Assembly: GCF_000732725.1 (NCBI RefSeq)
Contig: NZ_JPNB01000001.1
Coordinates: 496,001-560,000 of the forward strand
DNA from: Kineothrix alysoides
GTDB taxonomy: Bacteria; Bacillota; Clostridia; Lachnospirales; Lachnospiraceae
DNA length: 64,000 nucleotides
Direction of reading: 5' to 3'
The position numbers and the translations under genes were made by a program. Below, one piece after another: positions 8,160 through 16,744 of the stretch. The notes beneath the pieces were generated by a model. That model searched no databases. It was not told the DNA's origin and worked only from the letters and a program-made list of their open reading frames with translations. Positions within the stretch are counted from its first letter, which is position 1; each line of letters begins with the position of its first letter.

Positions 8160-9413
8160 CTATTCATACTTTATCGGAAAATCCAGGGTCGAAAAATAAT
8201 CCGCAGGCGATTCCGGCCGCCGTATCTGACGTACGGAGCCATCCTGGCAGAGCAGCAATTCGGCAGGCCGTAACTTGCCGTTAAAGTTATTTGCATGAGA
8301 ATAGGAATAGGCTCCTGCGTCATGAAATATTAAAATATCTCCGGTTTCCACGTAAGGCAGACTTCTGTCTGTTGCAAAGCGATCTCTGTTTTCACATAAA
8401 GACCCCGTAATATCGTAAGTGTAATTACATGGTTCCTTTTCCTTGCCGGCAACGGTTATATGGTGATGATCGGTATATCTGGAAGGACTCATAAAGCTGT
8501 TGGTGGAAGCATCTAAGCCAAGGAAAGTTTTGCAGCTTTCTTTGATATGGAGAACCGAAGATACAAAATAACCATAAGGGCCGGTCATGAAAAGACCGAA
8601 CTCGATATATAAGGGGAGAGGGGCCAGCCCGGCCGGTTTCAAAATATCCTCATAGGCTTTTTGGATGGCATGGCTCACGGCTTCAATATCCGCACCGGCG
8701 GCATTGTCTTTATAGGGGATTCCTAAGCCTCCGGCCAGATTAATAAATTCAAATTTTATACCGGTCTTTTGATAGATATCTACAACCTTTTCAAACAATG
8801 AACGGGCATTTTCTTCGAAATAATCTGTTTCGGTTCTGTGACAGCCAAACTGGCTGTGTAAACCGAAGCGTCTGATTCCTTTCTTTTTTAAATAAGCAAT
8901 ACCTTCTGTAAACTGTTCCTTTGAAAATCCGAACTTGTAATTATTGTAATCCAGTATTGTTTTGCCGCCGTATTCGATTACCCCGCCGGGATTTAAGCGA
9001 AAGCAGATAAGGTTTGAAATATTCCCATGCTTTTGCAGATAATCAATGTGGGAAAAATCATCCAGATTAACAATTGCTTCCAGACTGTTTGCTTTTTTGA
9101 ATTCTGCGGCTGAAGTCACATTAGAGGTAAACATGATTTCTTCGCCATGAAACGAACAGGAATCGGCTAGAATTAATTCTGTTTCGGAAGAACAGTCCAC
9201 GCCGCAGCCCTCTTCTTTGAATATTTGCAATAGGAAAGGATTTGGTGCGGATTTCACAGCAAAATACTCGCGGAAGCCTGCGTTCCAGGAAAAGGCTTTA
9301 TATAGACGATGTATATTTTGGCGAATCGCTTCTTCGTCATAGAGATAAAAGGGTGTGGGATACTCGGTGATAAGGTCCTTTAAATCTTTGAAATCCAAGG
9401 GAAAAGTTTTCAT
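8160..9413 (-). CDS. PLP-dependent decarboxylase, diaminopimelate/ornithine decarboxylase fold (LysA-like)
   Basis: Fold-type III PLP enzyme of 417 aa. Seen: PLP lysine in YFAVKSAPNP (Lys54), the barrel loop GLHSQFGCH, the PLP-phosphate loop LAGGLGIPY, and the partner-subunit active-site Cys in GSLCENRD. The C-terminal barrel HDAGAYSYSHANNFNGK fits DapDC-like enzymes. The usual EPGR motif is altered to EFGLFMTGPYG, so substrate specificity may differ from meso-diaminopimelate. It is divergent from a MocR regulator across a 126-base region with a perfect palindrome, a typical arrangement of regulator and target. Confidence 0.8.
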   Translation of the reverse strand: MKTFPLDFKDLKDLITEYPTPFYLYDEEAIRQNIHRLYKAFSWNAGFREYFAVKSAPNPFLLQIFKEEGCGVDCSSETELILADSCSFHGEEIMFTSNVTSAAEFKKANSLEAIVNLDDFSHIDYLQKHGNISNLICFRLNPGGVIEYGGKTILDYNNYKFGFSKEQFTEGIAYLKKKGIRRFGLHSQFGCHRTETDYFEENARSLFEKVVDIYQKTGIKFEFINLAGGLGIPYKDNAAGADIEAVSHAIQKAYEDILKPAGLAPLPLYIEFGLFMTGPYGYFVSSVLHIKESCKTFLGLDASTNSFMSPSRYTDHHHITVAGKEKEPCNYTYDITGSLCENRDRFATDRSLPYVETGDILIFHDAGAYSYSHANNFNGKLRPAELLLCQDGSVRQIRRPESPADYFSTLDFPIKYE

Positions 9414-9498
9414 GGTATATATTCTCCTTCTCTGCTCTGTGATATGATTATAGTAATCTTATCCGAGCCGGATAGAAAAAACAAGAATTTCAAAAGCC

Positions 9499-9516
9499 AT
9501 CTGTACCGGTACAGAT
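9499..9516. promoter_or_regulatory. Perfect 18-base palindrome between lysA-like and mocR-like genes
   Basis: ATCTGTACC / GGTACAGAT with no mismatch, 23 bases upstream of the MocR start. Its position and symmetry make it the best candidate binding site for the MocR protein. Confidence 0.6.
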
Positions 9517-9539
9517 AACGCCCGAAAGGAGAGGGAAGC

Positions 9540-10868
9540 ATGTACAAATATGCCCAAATAGCCGATTCCATCAAGGAGAGAATATACAGAGGTGACTTAA
9601 AGCCGGGTGAAAAGCTGCCTTCCATTCAAGCCTATGTCAGGGCATCCGGGTATAATCCGGATACCGTTCTAAAAGCTTACAAACTTTTGGAAGAAGAGCA
9701 TCTGATATATTCAGCACCCAAAAGTGGTTTTTATGTAGTAAAATCCATGGGCAGGCTTTCAAACCCCAAGAATGAGATCGACCTGATTACGGTCAGGCCT
9801 CCGGATGCTATCAACCCTTATAAAGACTTTTATCATTGTATGGAAAAATCTATTTCCATTTATCAGAATAAGCTTATGGAATATGCCCCGCCTCAGGGAA
9901 TGCAGGAATTAAGGGAGGCTTTGGCTAAGCACTTGATAAACTTCCATATCTTTACAAGGCAGCAGGATATTTTCATTACCAACGGTGCCCAGCAGGCATT
10001 ATATATTCTGGCGGCCATGTCCTTTCCCGGGAACGGTACGAAAGTCATTGTGGAGCAGCCGACTTATGCGGTCATGCTTCAAGTACTCCGCTGCAATAAA
10101 ATACCTGTCATAGGCATAAGAAGGACAAAGGATGGGATTGATTTAACGGAATTGGAAGCACTTTTTAAAGCAGGCGCTGTTAAGTTCTTCTATATTATGC
10201 CAAGATTCCAAAATCCGACAGGGTTTAGCTGCCATGAGAAACAGAAACAGGAAATCATAAGGCTGGCTGATCAGTATGGTGTATATATAGTGGAAGACGA
10301 TTATCTGGCAGATTTAGAACTGGAGGAAAAGGCGGATTCCCTTTATGCAATGGGCGGGAAGGAACGGGTTATTTATATCCGCAGTTTTTCCAAAACTTTA
10401 TTGCCGGGGCTGCGCCTTGGGATGGCAATTTTGCCGGAACCTTTGAAAAAGGAGTTTATGAATTATAAGCACAGCATGGATATAAATACTCCGGTCCTGA
10501 CGCAAGGTGCCCTGGAAATATATTTGAAAAGCCGTATGTATAAATCACATGTGCTAAGAACGAAAAAGTTCTATAAGAATAAGATGGAAGTCTTAAGACG
10601 GGCATGCGAGCTCTTTTTTCCAAGTGATGTCAAATACCATATTCCCTCTACAGGTATTTATGCCTTTATAGAAACGGAGATAGGTGTTACGGAGAAGGTG
10701 GTGAACAGTCTGGCAAAATGCAATGTTAAGATAAATAGTATAAAAGACTGTTACATGGACGAATTTACCGCTTCAGAAGGACTGCGTCTGTGTGTATGCA
10801 ACTGTGAGGATGAGGATTTAGTAAAAACGGTAAAATTGATGAGAGATGAAATAACAAAATATAAGTGA
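9540..10868 (+). CDS. MocR-type GntR/aminotransferase regulator
   Basis: A 442-residue fusion: an N-terminal GntR winged helix (about 1-70; IKERIYRGDLKPGEKLPSIQ) joined to a fold-type I aminotransferase domain. Motifs seen: NPTGF, the PLP-binding Asp in IVEDDYL, and the PLP lysine in RSFSKTLLPGLRLG. MocR proteins use PLP bound to the aminotransferase domain as effector rather than for metabolism. Start ATG 9540 follows AAAGGAGAGGG. The likely target is the divergent LysA-like decarboxylase, also a PLP enzyme, so sensing of PLP or of an amino-acid external aldimine is plausible (inference). Confidence 0.88.
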   Translation: MYKYAQIADSIKERIYRGDLKPGEKLPSIQAYVRASGYNPDTVLKAYKLLEEEHLIYSAPKSGFYVVKSMGRLSNPKNEIDLITVRPPDAINPYKDFYHCMEKSISIYQNKLMEYAPPQGMQELREALAKHLINFHIFTRQQDIFITNGAQQALYILAAMSFPGNGTKVIVEQPTYAVMLQVLRCNKIPVIGIRRTKDGIDLTELEALFKAGAVKFFYIMPRFQNPTGFSCHEKQKQEIIRLADQYGVYIVEDDYLADLELEEKADSLYAMGGKERVIYIRSFSKTLLPGLRLGMAILPEPLKKEFMNYKHSMDINTPVLTQGALEIYLKSRMYKSHVLRTKKFYKNKMEVLRRACELFFPSDVKYHIPSTGIYAFIETEIGVTEKVVNSLAKCNVKINSIKDCYMDEFTASEGLRLCVCNCEDEDLVKTVKLMRDEITKYK

Positions 10869-10895
10869 TAAAAATGGAGACTACGAAACAACAAA

Positions 10896-10933
10896 GCCTT
10901 CACGGTTTGTAAGGAAAATGCAGCCGTGAAGGC
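10896..10933 (-). terminator. Hairpin terminator for the LacI gene (possibly bidirectional)
   Basis: Perfect 10-base stem GCCTTCACGG / CCGTGAAGGC with an 18-base loop. On the minus strand it is followed by TTTGTTGTTT, fitting termination of the LacI gene. It also lies 28 bases after the MocR stop on the plus strand. Confidence 0.6.
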
Positions 10934-10958
10934 AGGGAAACGTATCGGGGACCAATCT

Positions 10959-11966
10959 TTATAGTTTTGTAGAACTTCGTACAACCAGCTCTGTATGCAG
11001 GATTACTTGCTTATCCGGTACATGTGGGTTCAGTATTTTTTCGATTAGGAGTTCACAAGCTTGAAAGCCGATATCAAAACAGGGCTGTTCGATTGTCGTT
11101 AAGGGCGGATTGCACATCAAGGACAAGTCGATATTGTCGAAACCGATAATGGACAAGTCTTCAGGCACCTTTATACCCAGTTCGTTGGCAGCGCGGATTG
11201 CGCTGACTGCGAAATAGTCGGATGTACAAAACAAAGCATCCGGTCTGTTGGAAAGGCTTAAAATATGCCTTGCATGTGAAATCGCAGAATTGAAATTAAT
11301 TGAAGAAATATGGGCAGTCCATTCGGGATTCATTTCCAGGCCGGCATTTTCTAAGGCCAGCCGATAACCCTTCTCGCGATGTCTCGCGTATTTGAATTTC
11401 ATATTGCAATTTAAAAACCCGATTTTCCTGCATCCTATAGAAATTAAATAGTTCACCGCTTTCTGCGCAGCAGCCACGTCATCGATGCTCACATAAGATA
11501 CGCCGTAAGTTTCGGAATATTCCGAGCACATTACAACAGGGCAGCGGAAGCTCAGCTCTTCCAATAACTTATTGTTGGGAGCGGAGGATAAAATGAGCAT
11601 ACCCGCCAAAGAATTATTTTTTAGAATGTTTAAATAATCATCACTTTCGGTATAATAATCTTTAGATTGCAGCAACAGTACATCATAGCCATTGTCGTGT
11701 GCTGCTTTTTGGACACCGTCAATGACAAGTGAATTAAAAGGGTTGTTAAAGTCAGGAACACACATGAGAATAACCCTGCTTTTTGAATTATTAAGGCTGG
11801 ATGGAGCTTTGGGCTTAAATTGCAGTTCTTCCATTATAGAAATTACTTTTTCTCTGGTAGCTGGTTTTACAGTATCTTTATTGTTCAAAATTCTTGAGAC
11901 AGTTGCAATGGAAACATTGGCTTTCTGTGCGATTTCTTCTATTGTTATTTTTGAATTTTGCGTCAT
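10959..11966 (-). CDS. LacI family transcriptional repressor
   Basis: A 335-residue regulator with the LacI helix-turn-helix and hinge at the N-terminus (TIEEIAQKANVSIATVSRIL, about 8-27) and a periplasmic-binding-protein-like effector domain (SCRKIGFLN and DLSIIGFDNIDL motifs). It is divergent from the catabolic operon starting at 12243, which it almost certainly controls. Its own promoter on the minus strand overlaps the first of three ATGTAAA repeats, which implies autoregulation. The inducer is presumably the imported sugar or a derivative; identity unknown. Confidence 0.92.
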   Translation of the reverse strand: MTQNSKITIEEIAQKANVSIATVSRILNNKDTVKPATREKVISIMEELQFKPKAPSSLNNSKSRVILMCVPDFNNPFNSLVIDGVQKAAHDNGYDVLLLQSKDYYTESDDYLNILKNNSLAGMLILSSAPNNKLLEELSFRCPVVMCSEYSETYGVSYVSIDDVAAAQKAVNYLISIGCRKIGFLNCNMKFKYARHREKGYRLALENAGLEMNPEWTAHISSINFNSAISHARHILSLSNRPDALFCTSDYFAVSAIRAANELGIKVPEDLSIIGFDNIDLSLMCNPPLTTIEQPCFDIGFQACELLIEKILNPHVPDKQVILHTELVVRSSTKL

Positions 11967-12001
11967 AACAAATCCCCCATTTAAATTTTTATACTTTACT
12001 T

Positions 12002-12030
12002 AGTATAGCGAATAGGAAGTGAAATGTAAA
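12002..12030 (-). promoter_or_regulatory. Promoter of the LacI gene
   Basis: Read on the minus strand: TTTACA (12030-12025), 17 bases, TATACT (12007-12002). The -35 overlaps the first ATGTAAA repeat. Confidence 0.6.
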
Positions 12031-12070
12031 TAAAAATGTAAAAAATAATGTAAAAAATAATTCTTACATT
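12024..12070. repeat. Three 12-base tandem ATGTAAA repeats plus inverted copy
   Basis: ATGTAAA occurs at 12024, 12036 and 12048 (period 12, about one helical turn), followed by the inverted copy TTACATT at 12064-12070. Same-face half-sites in a regulator-operon divergon suggest a multi-site operator. Confidence 0.55.
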
Positions 12071-12160
12071 ACTTTAAAAAATGGAAAAGAAATAATATAC
12101 AAAAATTTGAAAAGTTATTTATTTATAATTACTAAAAATTTTAAAAAACTAAATACACAT

Positions 12161-12189
12161 TTGACAATTATAACAAAATAGAATATTAT
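12161..12189 (+). promoter_or_regulatory. Promoter of the sugar catabolic operon
   Basis: Consensus -35 TTGACA (12161-12166), 17-base spacer, -10 TATTAT (12184-12189), about 50 bases upstream of the first gene. Confidence 0.75.
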
Positions 12190-12194
12190 GAGAA

Positions 12195-12206
12195 TGTAAA
12201 TTTACA
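12195..12206. promoter_or_regulatory. LacI-type operator at the transcription start
   Basis: Perfect palindrome TGTAAATTTACA beginning five bases after the -10. The arms match the TGTAAA of the upstream repeats, so one repressor may bind both regions and loop the DNA. Confidence 0.65.
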
Positions 12207-12242
12207 GAAATAAAATATTTTTACAGTAAAACGAGGTGTGCT

Positions 12243-13085
12243 ATGAAATATGGAATAAGTTCGTATGTATGGGTTTCTCCTTTTTCCAGTTATACATTAG
12301 ATCAATTGCAGCATGCGAAACATATGGGATTCGATATTTATGAAATCGGGGTCGAGAGTCCGGAAGTCATTGACATTGAATTGGTGAAGGAAGAAGCGGA
12401 TAAGATAGGAATTGCGGTGCACATTTGCGGCGCCTTCGGCCAAAGACGAGACATAGGCTCTGATGTAAAAGAGTACAGAGAAGAAGGTATGCAGTATATA
12501 AAGACTCTGATCGATATGGCGGAGGTGACCGGTTCGCCTTATGTGGCAGGCCCTATGTATGCAGCAACGGGAAAGACCGGGGTAACAGGCGCCGGAGAAC
12601 GTAAAAGGCAAAGAGAATATGTGCTTGAAAATATGAAATATATTGCAGAGTATGCCGCTTCCAAAAATGTAAAACTTGCACTTGAACCGTTAAACCGGTT
12701 TGAAACGGACTTTATGAATACGGTTTATCAGGGCCTTATGTTTATGGATGATTTGAAGCAGGACAATGTAGGATTTTTATTGGATACTTTTCATATGAAC
12801 ATTGAAGAAAAAGATATCCCTTCGGCAATACGGCTGGCAGGGAATAAGCTGTATGATTTTCATGCCTGTGCAAATGACAGAGGAACACCGGGAGAAGATC
12901 ATTTCAACTGGCTGGAAATCAAAAAGGCGCTTGCAGATATTAATTATGATGGCTCTGTCGTAATTGAATCATTCACAACCGACATAAAAGAAATTGCAAG
13001 AGCAGTTTCTTTATGGAGACCGCTGGCCAAGGATCAGGATACTTTGGCGAGAGAAGGTCTGAAATTTTTAAAAAACACATTATAA
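12243..13085 (+). CDS. Sugar isomerase/epimerase, D-tagatose/D-psicose 3-epimerase-like
   Basis: TIM-barrel enzyme of 280 aa. The metal-binding residues of ketose 3-epimerases are visible in order: Glu in LALEPLNRFETD, Asp and His in LLDTFHMNIEE, His in DFHACAND and Glu in VVIESF. The LDTFHMNIEE block and the GSVVIE region closely resemble clostridial D-psicose 3-epimerases. Expected reaction: C3 epimerisation of a free ketose with Mn or Co. First gene of the LacI operon, 12 bases before the binding-protein gene. Substrate is inferred by family only. Confidence 0.85.
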   Translation: MKYGISSYVWVSPFSSYTLDQLQHAKHMGFDIYEIGVESPEVIDIELVKEEADKIGIAVHICGAFGQRRDIGSDVKEYREEGMQYIKTLIDMAEVTGSPYVAGPMYAATGKTGVTGAGERKRQREYVLENMKYIAEYAASKNVKLALEPLNRFETDFMNTVYQGLMFMDDLKQDNVGFLLDTFHMNIEEKDIPSAIRLAGNKLYDFHACANDRGTPGEDHFNWLEIKKALADINYDGSVVIESFTTDIKEIARAVSLWRPLAKDQDTLAREGLKFLKNTL

Positions 13086-13097
13086 GGAGAGAGAAGT

Positions 13098-14204
13098 ATG
13101 AAAAAGAAAATGTACAAGAGAGTAGTGGCTTTACTGTGTGCATCCGTTATGGTCCTCAGTCTTACCGCATGTCAGAAGACTGAAAATACGGATAAGGCAG
13201 CGGATAACCAGCAGGCAGTAGAAACGAAAGAAGAAACGGGTAATAGTGAGCCTCAGACAGAAGAAAGCGGTGCAGGGGATAAGAAAGTATATGGTTATAT
13301 TACGCCCGGCCCTGATACATGGTATCAGAGAAACGTAGAAGGTTTCCAGATGGGAGCAGAAAAAGCGGGTTATGACGTAGTGGTACTTAACTCGGATTAC
13401 GATGCGAGCAAAGAAGTTGCCAATATCGACGCAATGATAAATCAGGGAGTTGATGGTGTTTGTATTTTCTCCTTTAATGAAAATGGAGCGAAAATTGCTG
13501 CAGAAAAATTTGCAGAGGCTGGAATTCCGGTAGTGGCTACAGACTCTTGTGCTACGGCGCTGGATGCGAAACAGGATATAGTTGCTGCAATTGATTTTGA
13601 CTGGGTAGAAATGGGAAATAATTATGCGCAATGGATGGCAGATAATCATGCAGGTGAAAATTATGTTATTATTACCGGTAATTTCGAATCGGTACCTTGC
13701 CAGATGATAAATGAAGCAATGACTGCAAAATCCGAAGAATTGGGACAGAATGAGTGCATCGACATAAGAGAGGGCAAGTACGATCCCAGTGAAGCAGTAA
13801 ATGTTGCACAGGATTTGATCGCTTCCGGCAAGGAATTCTCCATTATATATGTAATGAACGAAGATATGGCTGCGGCTGTTGTTCAAATGCTGGAAAACAA
13901 TAATCTGCTGGATCAGTACACAGTAATCGCTCAGAACGGTTCTCCTGCCGGTCTTCCTCTTATTCAAAACGGTAAATTGAGCTATACGATTTCTTCTTCT
14001 CCCGGCTGGGAAGGGCTGGTATCTTTCCTTGTGCTGGACCAATATGTAACCGGCGGCAGCACAGCGGTGGAACAAGCAGTTATGCTGCCTATCATGCCTG
14101 TTGATCAAGAAAATATCGATGATGAATCGAAGGTAGTGCCATGGGAAGTCAATGATATTTATTGGGATTTGACCAATGAGTATTTCCCGGAATTAATGAA
14201 GTAA
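13098..14204 (+). CDS. Sugar ABC transporter substrate-binding lipoprotein (RbsB-like)
   Basis: Extracellular solute-binding lipoprotein of 368 aa. The signal peptide ends in the lipobox LTAC (Cys25), then a low-complexity Glu/Thr/Asn linker to about residue 62, then a two-lobe periplasmic-binding-protein domain starting VYGYITPGPDTWYQRN. AAGGAGAGAG precedes ATG 13098. It is the recognition component of the CUT2-type importer encoded by the next two genes. A strong hairpin after its stop codon would raise its level relative to the ATPase. Confidence 0.92.
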   Translation: MKKKMYKRVVALLCASVMVLSLTACQKTENTDKAADNQQAVETKEETGNSEPQTEESGAGDKKVYGYITPGPDTWYQRNVEGFQMGAEKAGYDVVVLNSDYDASKEVANIDAMINQGVDGVCIFSFNENGAKIAAEKFAEAGIPVVATDSCATALDAKQDIVAAIDFDWVEMGNNYAQWMADNHAGENYVIITGNFESVPCQMINEAMTAKSEELGQNECIDIREGKYDPSEAVNVAQDLIASGKEFSIIYVMNEDMAAAVVQMLENNNLLDQYTVIAQNGSPAGLPLIQNGKLSYTISSSPGWEGLVSFLVLDQYVTGGSTAVEQAVMLPIMPVDQENIDDESKVVPWEVNDIYWDLTNEYFPELMK

Positions 14205-14215
14205 TTAATGTGGTT

Positions 14216-14246
14216 AAGGAAAGGCAGTCATTGACTGCTTTTCCTT
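14216..14246 (+). terminator. Intra-operon attenuating hairpin
   Basis: Nearly perfect stem (AAGGAAAGGCAGTC / GACTGCTTTTCCTT, one G-T) with a three-base loop between the binding-protein and ATPase genes. There is no long T run, so it probably causes partial termination or mRNA stabilisation, giving excess binding protein. Confidence 0.55.
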
Positions 14247-14266
14247 TATAAAGGAGATAAGATACA

Positions 14267-15790
14267 TTGAAAAAAATACTCGAATTAAAGGGAATTAATA
14301 AATCATTTTCGGGCATACAGGTATTGCATGATGTCAGCTTGTCTTTATTGGCGGGAGAAGTGCTTTGCCTTGTAGGAGAAAACGGTGCCGGAAAGTCTAC
14401 ATTGATTAAAATTTTATCGGGTGCTGAGAAACCGGATAGTGGAGAAATCGTGTTATTTGATAAGCATTATGACAAGATGCAGCCGTCGGAGGCGATTAAG
14501 CTTGGAGTAGCAACGATTTATCAGGATGTGGATCTGGTAGATACGCTGACTGTTTCCGATAATATTTTTCAGGGTTCAGAAATTAAATTCGGAGGAATTT
14601 TCATTAACCGGAAGGAGCAGGAGAAGATTACGGGGCAACTGCTTGACCGCCTTAAGATTAGAATCAGCCCCGATACTCTGGTGGAAGATTTGTCTCCCGG
14701 ACAGAAACAAAACTTACAGATTGCGAAAGCGCTGTATAAAGAAGCAAAAGTTATTATTATGGATGAGCCCACTGCGTCGCTGGGCGAAGAGGAAACGGCA
14801 TCGTTGATGCAGCTTATCGGTCAATTGAAAAAGGACGGAATTGGAATTATTTATATTTCACATTATTTTGAGGAAATATATAGAGTGGGAGATCGTGCCC
14901 TCGTGCTGAAAGACGGGCATAGTATATGTGAACGCGTGCTAAAAGAAACAACACAGGAACAGCTGATAAAGGATATGGTCGGCAGAGATGCGTCAAACTT
15001 CTATCAAAAGGGGAATTTTGATAAGGGAGACAATGCCTTGGAGATAAAAAGTTACAGTGGGAACGGTCTGGTGAAAAATGTGAGCTTTTCGGTATCGAGA
15101 GGCGAAATATTCGGTTTAGGCGGTCTGGTGGGAGCAGGGCGGACTGAGTTAGTCAGAATGTTATTCGGTGCTGACAGACAGGAGTCGGGGAAGCTTTATC
15201 TGGATGGGAAGGAAATAACGCCTGCAAACCCTAAAAATGCAATTGAAAAAGGAATATGTTATGTTTCGGAAGACAGAAAAGGCGAAGGCCTTTTTTTGGA
15301 GCGTTCTGTAAAAGAAAATATTTCTATTACTAGAAATGAAAACAAGTTCTTTTTGAGCTTGAAAGAAGAATCAAAGCTTGTCGGGAATCAAATTGGACAA
15401 TTGGATATTAAGGTTTTCAATCAACAACATGAGGTAGGAAAACTCAGCGGCGGAAATCAGCAAAAGGTAGTAATTTCCAGATGGATTTCCATGCAGGGGG
15501 ATATATACATTTTTGATGAACCGTCCAAGGGCGTGGATGTAGGAGCCAGAGAGGAAATATACCGCCTTATGGAGGGACTGGCAAGGCAGGGTAAAATTAT
15601 TATTATGGTCTCTTCTAATATGCCGGAGCTACTGTCTATGAGCGATCGGATCGGTGTAATGAAGGACGGAGAACTGACACATATTTTTAAGGCGGGAGAA
15701 GTGACTGAGGACAAGCTTTTAAAGGCCTATATGGGAGTAGAGGAAACGGGCGAACGGGAAAAGGAGACAGACAATGAATATAAAGATTAA
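14267..15790 (+). CDS. Sugar ABC transporter ATP-binding protein (RbsA/MglA-like)
   Basis: Duplicated ATPase of the CUT2 family (507 aa). First domain: Walker A GENGAGKST, signature LSPGQKQNLQIAKA, Walker B VIIMDEPT. Second domain: the family-typical degenerate loop GLVGAGRTE, signature LSGGNQQKVVISRW and FDEPSKGVDVGA. The start codon is TTG at 14267, set by AAGGAGATAA upstream. It overlaps the permease gene by 17 bases. It powers import of the operon's sugar. Confidence 0.92.
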   Translation: MKKILELKGINKSFSGIQVLHDVSLSLLAGEVLCLVGENGAGKSTLIKILSGAEKPDSGEIVLFDKHYDKMQPSEAIKLGVATIYQDVDLVDTLTVSDNIFQGSEIKFGGIFINRKEQEKITGQLLDRLKIRISPDTLVEDLSPGQKQNLQIAKALYKEAKVIIMDEPTASLGEEETASLMQLIGQLKKDGIGIIYISHYFEEIYRVGDRALVLKDGHSICERVLKETTQEQLIKDMVGRDASNFYQKGNFDKGDNALEIKSYSGNGLVKNVSFSVSRGEIFGLGGLVGAGRTELVRMLFGADRQESGKLYLDGKEITPANPKNAIEKGICYVSEDRKGEGLFLERSVKENISITRNENKFFLSLKEESKLVGNQIGQLDIKVFNQQHEVGKLSGGNQQKVVISRWISMQGDIYIFDEPSKGVDVGAREEIYRLMEGLARQGKIIIMVSSNMPELLSMSDRIGVMKDGELTHIFKAGEVTEDKLLKAYMGVEETGEREKETDNEYKD

Positions 15791-16730
15791 ACAAACATTA
15801 CTCAGGTCGCAATGGCTGATTCTTTTAATGGTTATTTTACTGATTTCTGCAATAACGGCAATTATAAATCCCAGGTTTTTGATGGTGAACAATATTATGA
15901 ATATCTTTGAGCAGATTGCTGTTTTGGGGCTGGTGGCAGCCGGGGCATCTATTATCATAATTTCGGGGAACTTTGATATTTCTGTAGGTGCCATTCTTGG
16001 ACTCACTTGTTGTATTACGGCAATTTTAATCAACGAAGGAGTGAACGGAATTGCTGCGTCGGCAGCAGGTATCCTGGTGAGCATGCTGTGTACTTTATTA
16101 AACGGAATACTAGCAATACTGTTTAAGGCACCGTCCTTTATCATTTCATTGGCAACTACGAGTGTCTATACCGGTGCTGCACTTTTCATAACAAAAGGTG
16201 TGATTCGTACCGTATATGGAGAATTCGACTTTTTAAGCAAAACAAAGGTTTTAAGTATAATACCGTTGATATTTGTAATCAGTCTGATCGGTTATGTCAT
16301 TGTACATATCATTTTAAAATATACACAAATCGGCAGAAGGCTGTTTGCCATTGGCTGTAATGAGAAATCCGCGTTTCTTGCGGGAATACGTGTTACTGGA
16401 AATAAATTGATATTTTTCGTGCTGAATGGTTTTTTCGTGGGTGTAGCTGCCGTTCTTTTGCTTTCAAGGGTCGGTTCAGCCCTCCCGTCATCGGGCGCGG
16501 GCATGGAACTGCAGGCTATGGGAGCAGTGGTAATAGGCGGGGTTCCCATCAGCGGCGGCAAAGGAAATATTATAGGTACATTTTTTGGCGTATTGCTTAT
16601 GGGCTTAATATCCAATGTTCTTAATATTTTGGGAGTTAATCCGTATCTTCAAGAAATTGCTTCCGGAGCTATTATAATCATTGCTCTTGGTATCAGTGCG
16701 TTAAGGGTAAATTTACTGAATAAAAACTAA
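15774..16730 (+). CDS. Sugar ABC transporter permease (RbsC-like)
   Basis: Membrane subunit of 318 aa with about ten hydrophobic segments. The family motifs ISGNFDISVGAILGL near residue 65 and AVVIGGVPISGGKG near residue 250 are diagnostic of CUT2 permeases. Start ATG 15774 lies inside the ATPase gene after AAAAGGAGA. It is followed 14 bases later by the dehydrogenase gene, showing transport and metabolism are in one transcript. Confidence 0.92.
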   Translation: MNIKIKQTLLRSQWLILLMVILLISAITAIINPRFLMVNNIMNIFEQIAVLGLVAAGASIIIISGNFDISVGAILGLTCCITAILINEGVNGIAASAAGILVSMLCTLLNGILAILFKAPSFIISLATTSVYTGAALFITKGVIRTVYGEFDFLSKTKVLSIIPLIFVISLIGYVIVHIILKYTQIGRRLFAIGCNEKSAFLAGIRVTGNKLIFFVLNGFFVGVAAVLLLSRVGSALPSSGAGMELQAMGAVVIGGVPISGGKGNIIGTFFGVLLMGLISNVLNILGVNPYLQEIASGAIIIIALGISALRVNLLNKN

Positions 16731-16744
16731 AGGAGGAAGGATAG

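Noticed and set aside
13131-14108. 325-codon minus-strand ORF opposite the sugar-binding lipoprotein
   Set aside because: Lies fully inside a well-supported lipoprotein gene; composition (His, Cys, Phe, Ile rich) is typical of a shadow frame.
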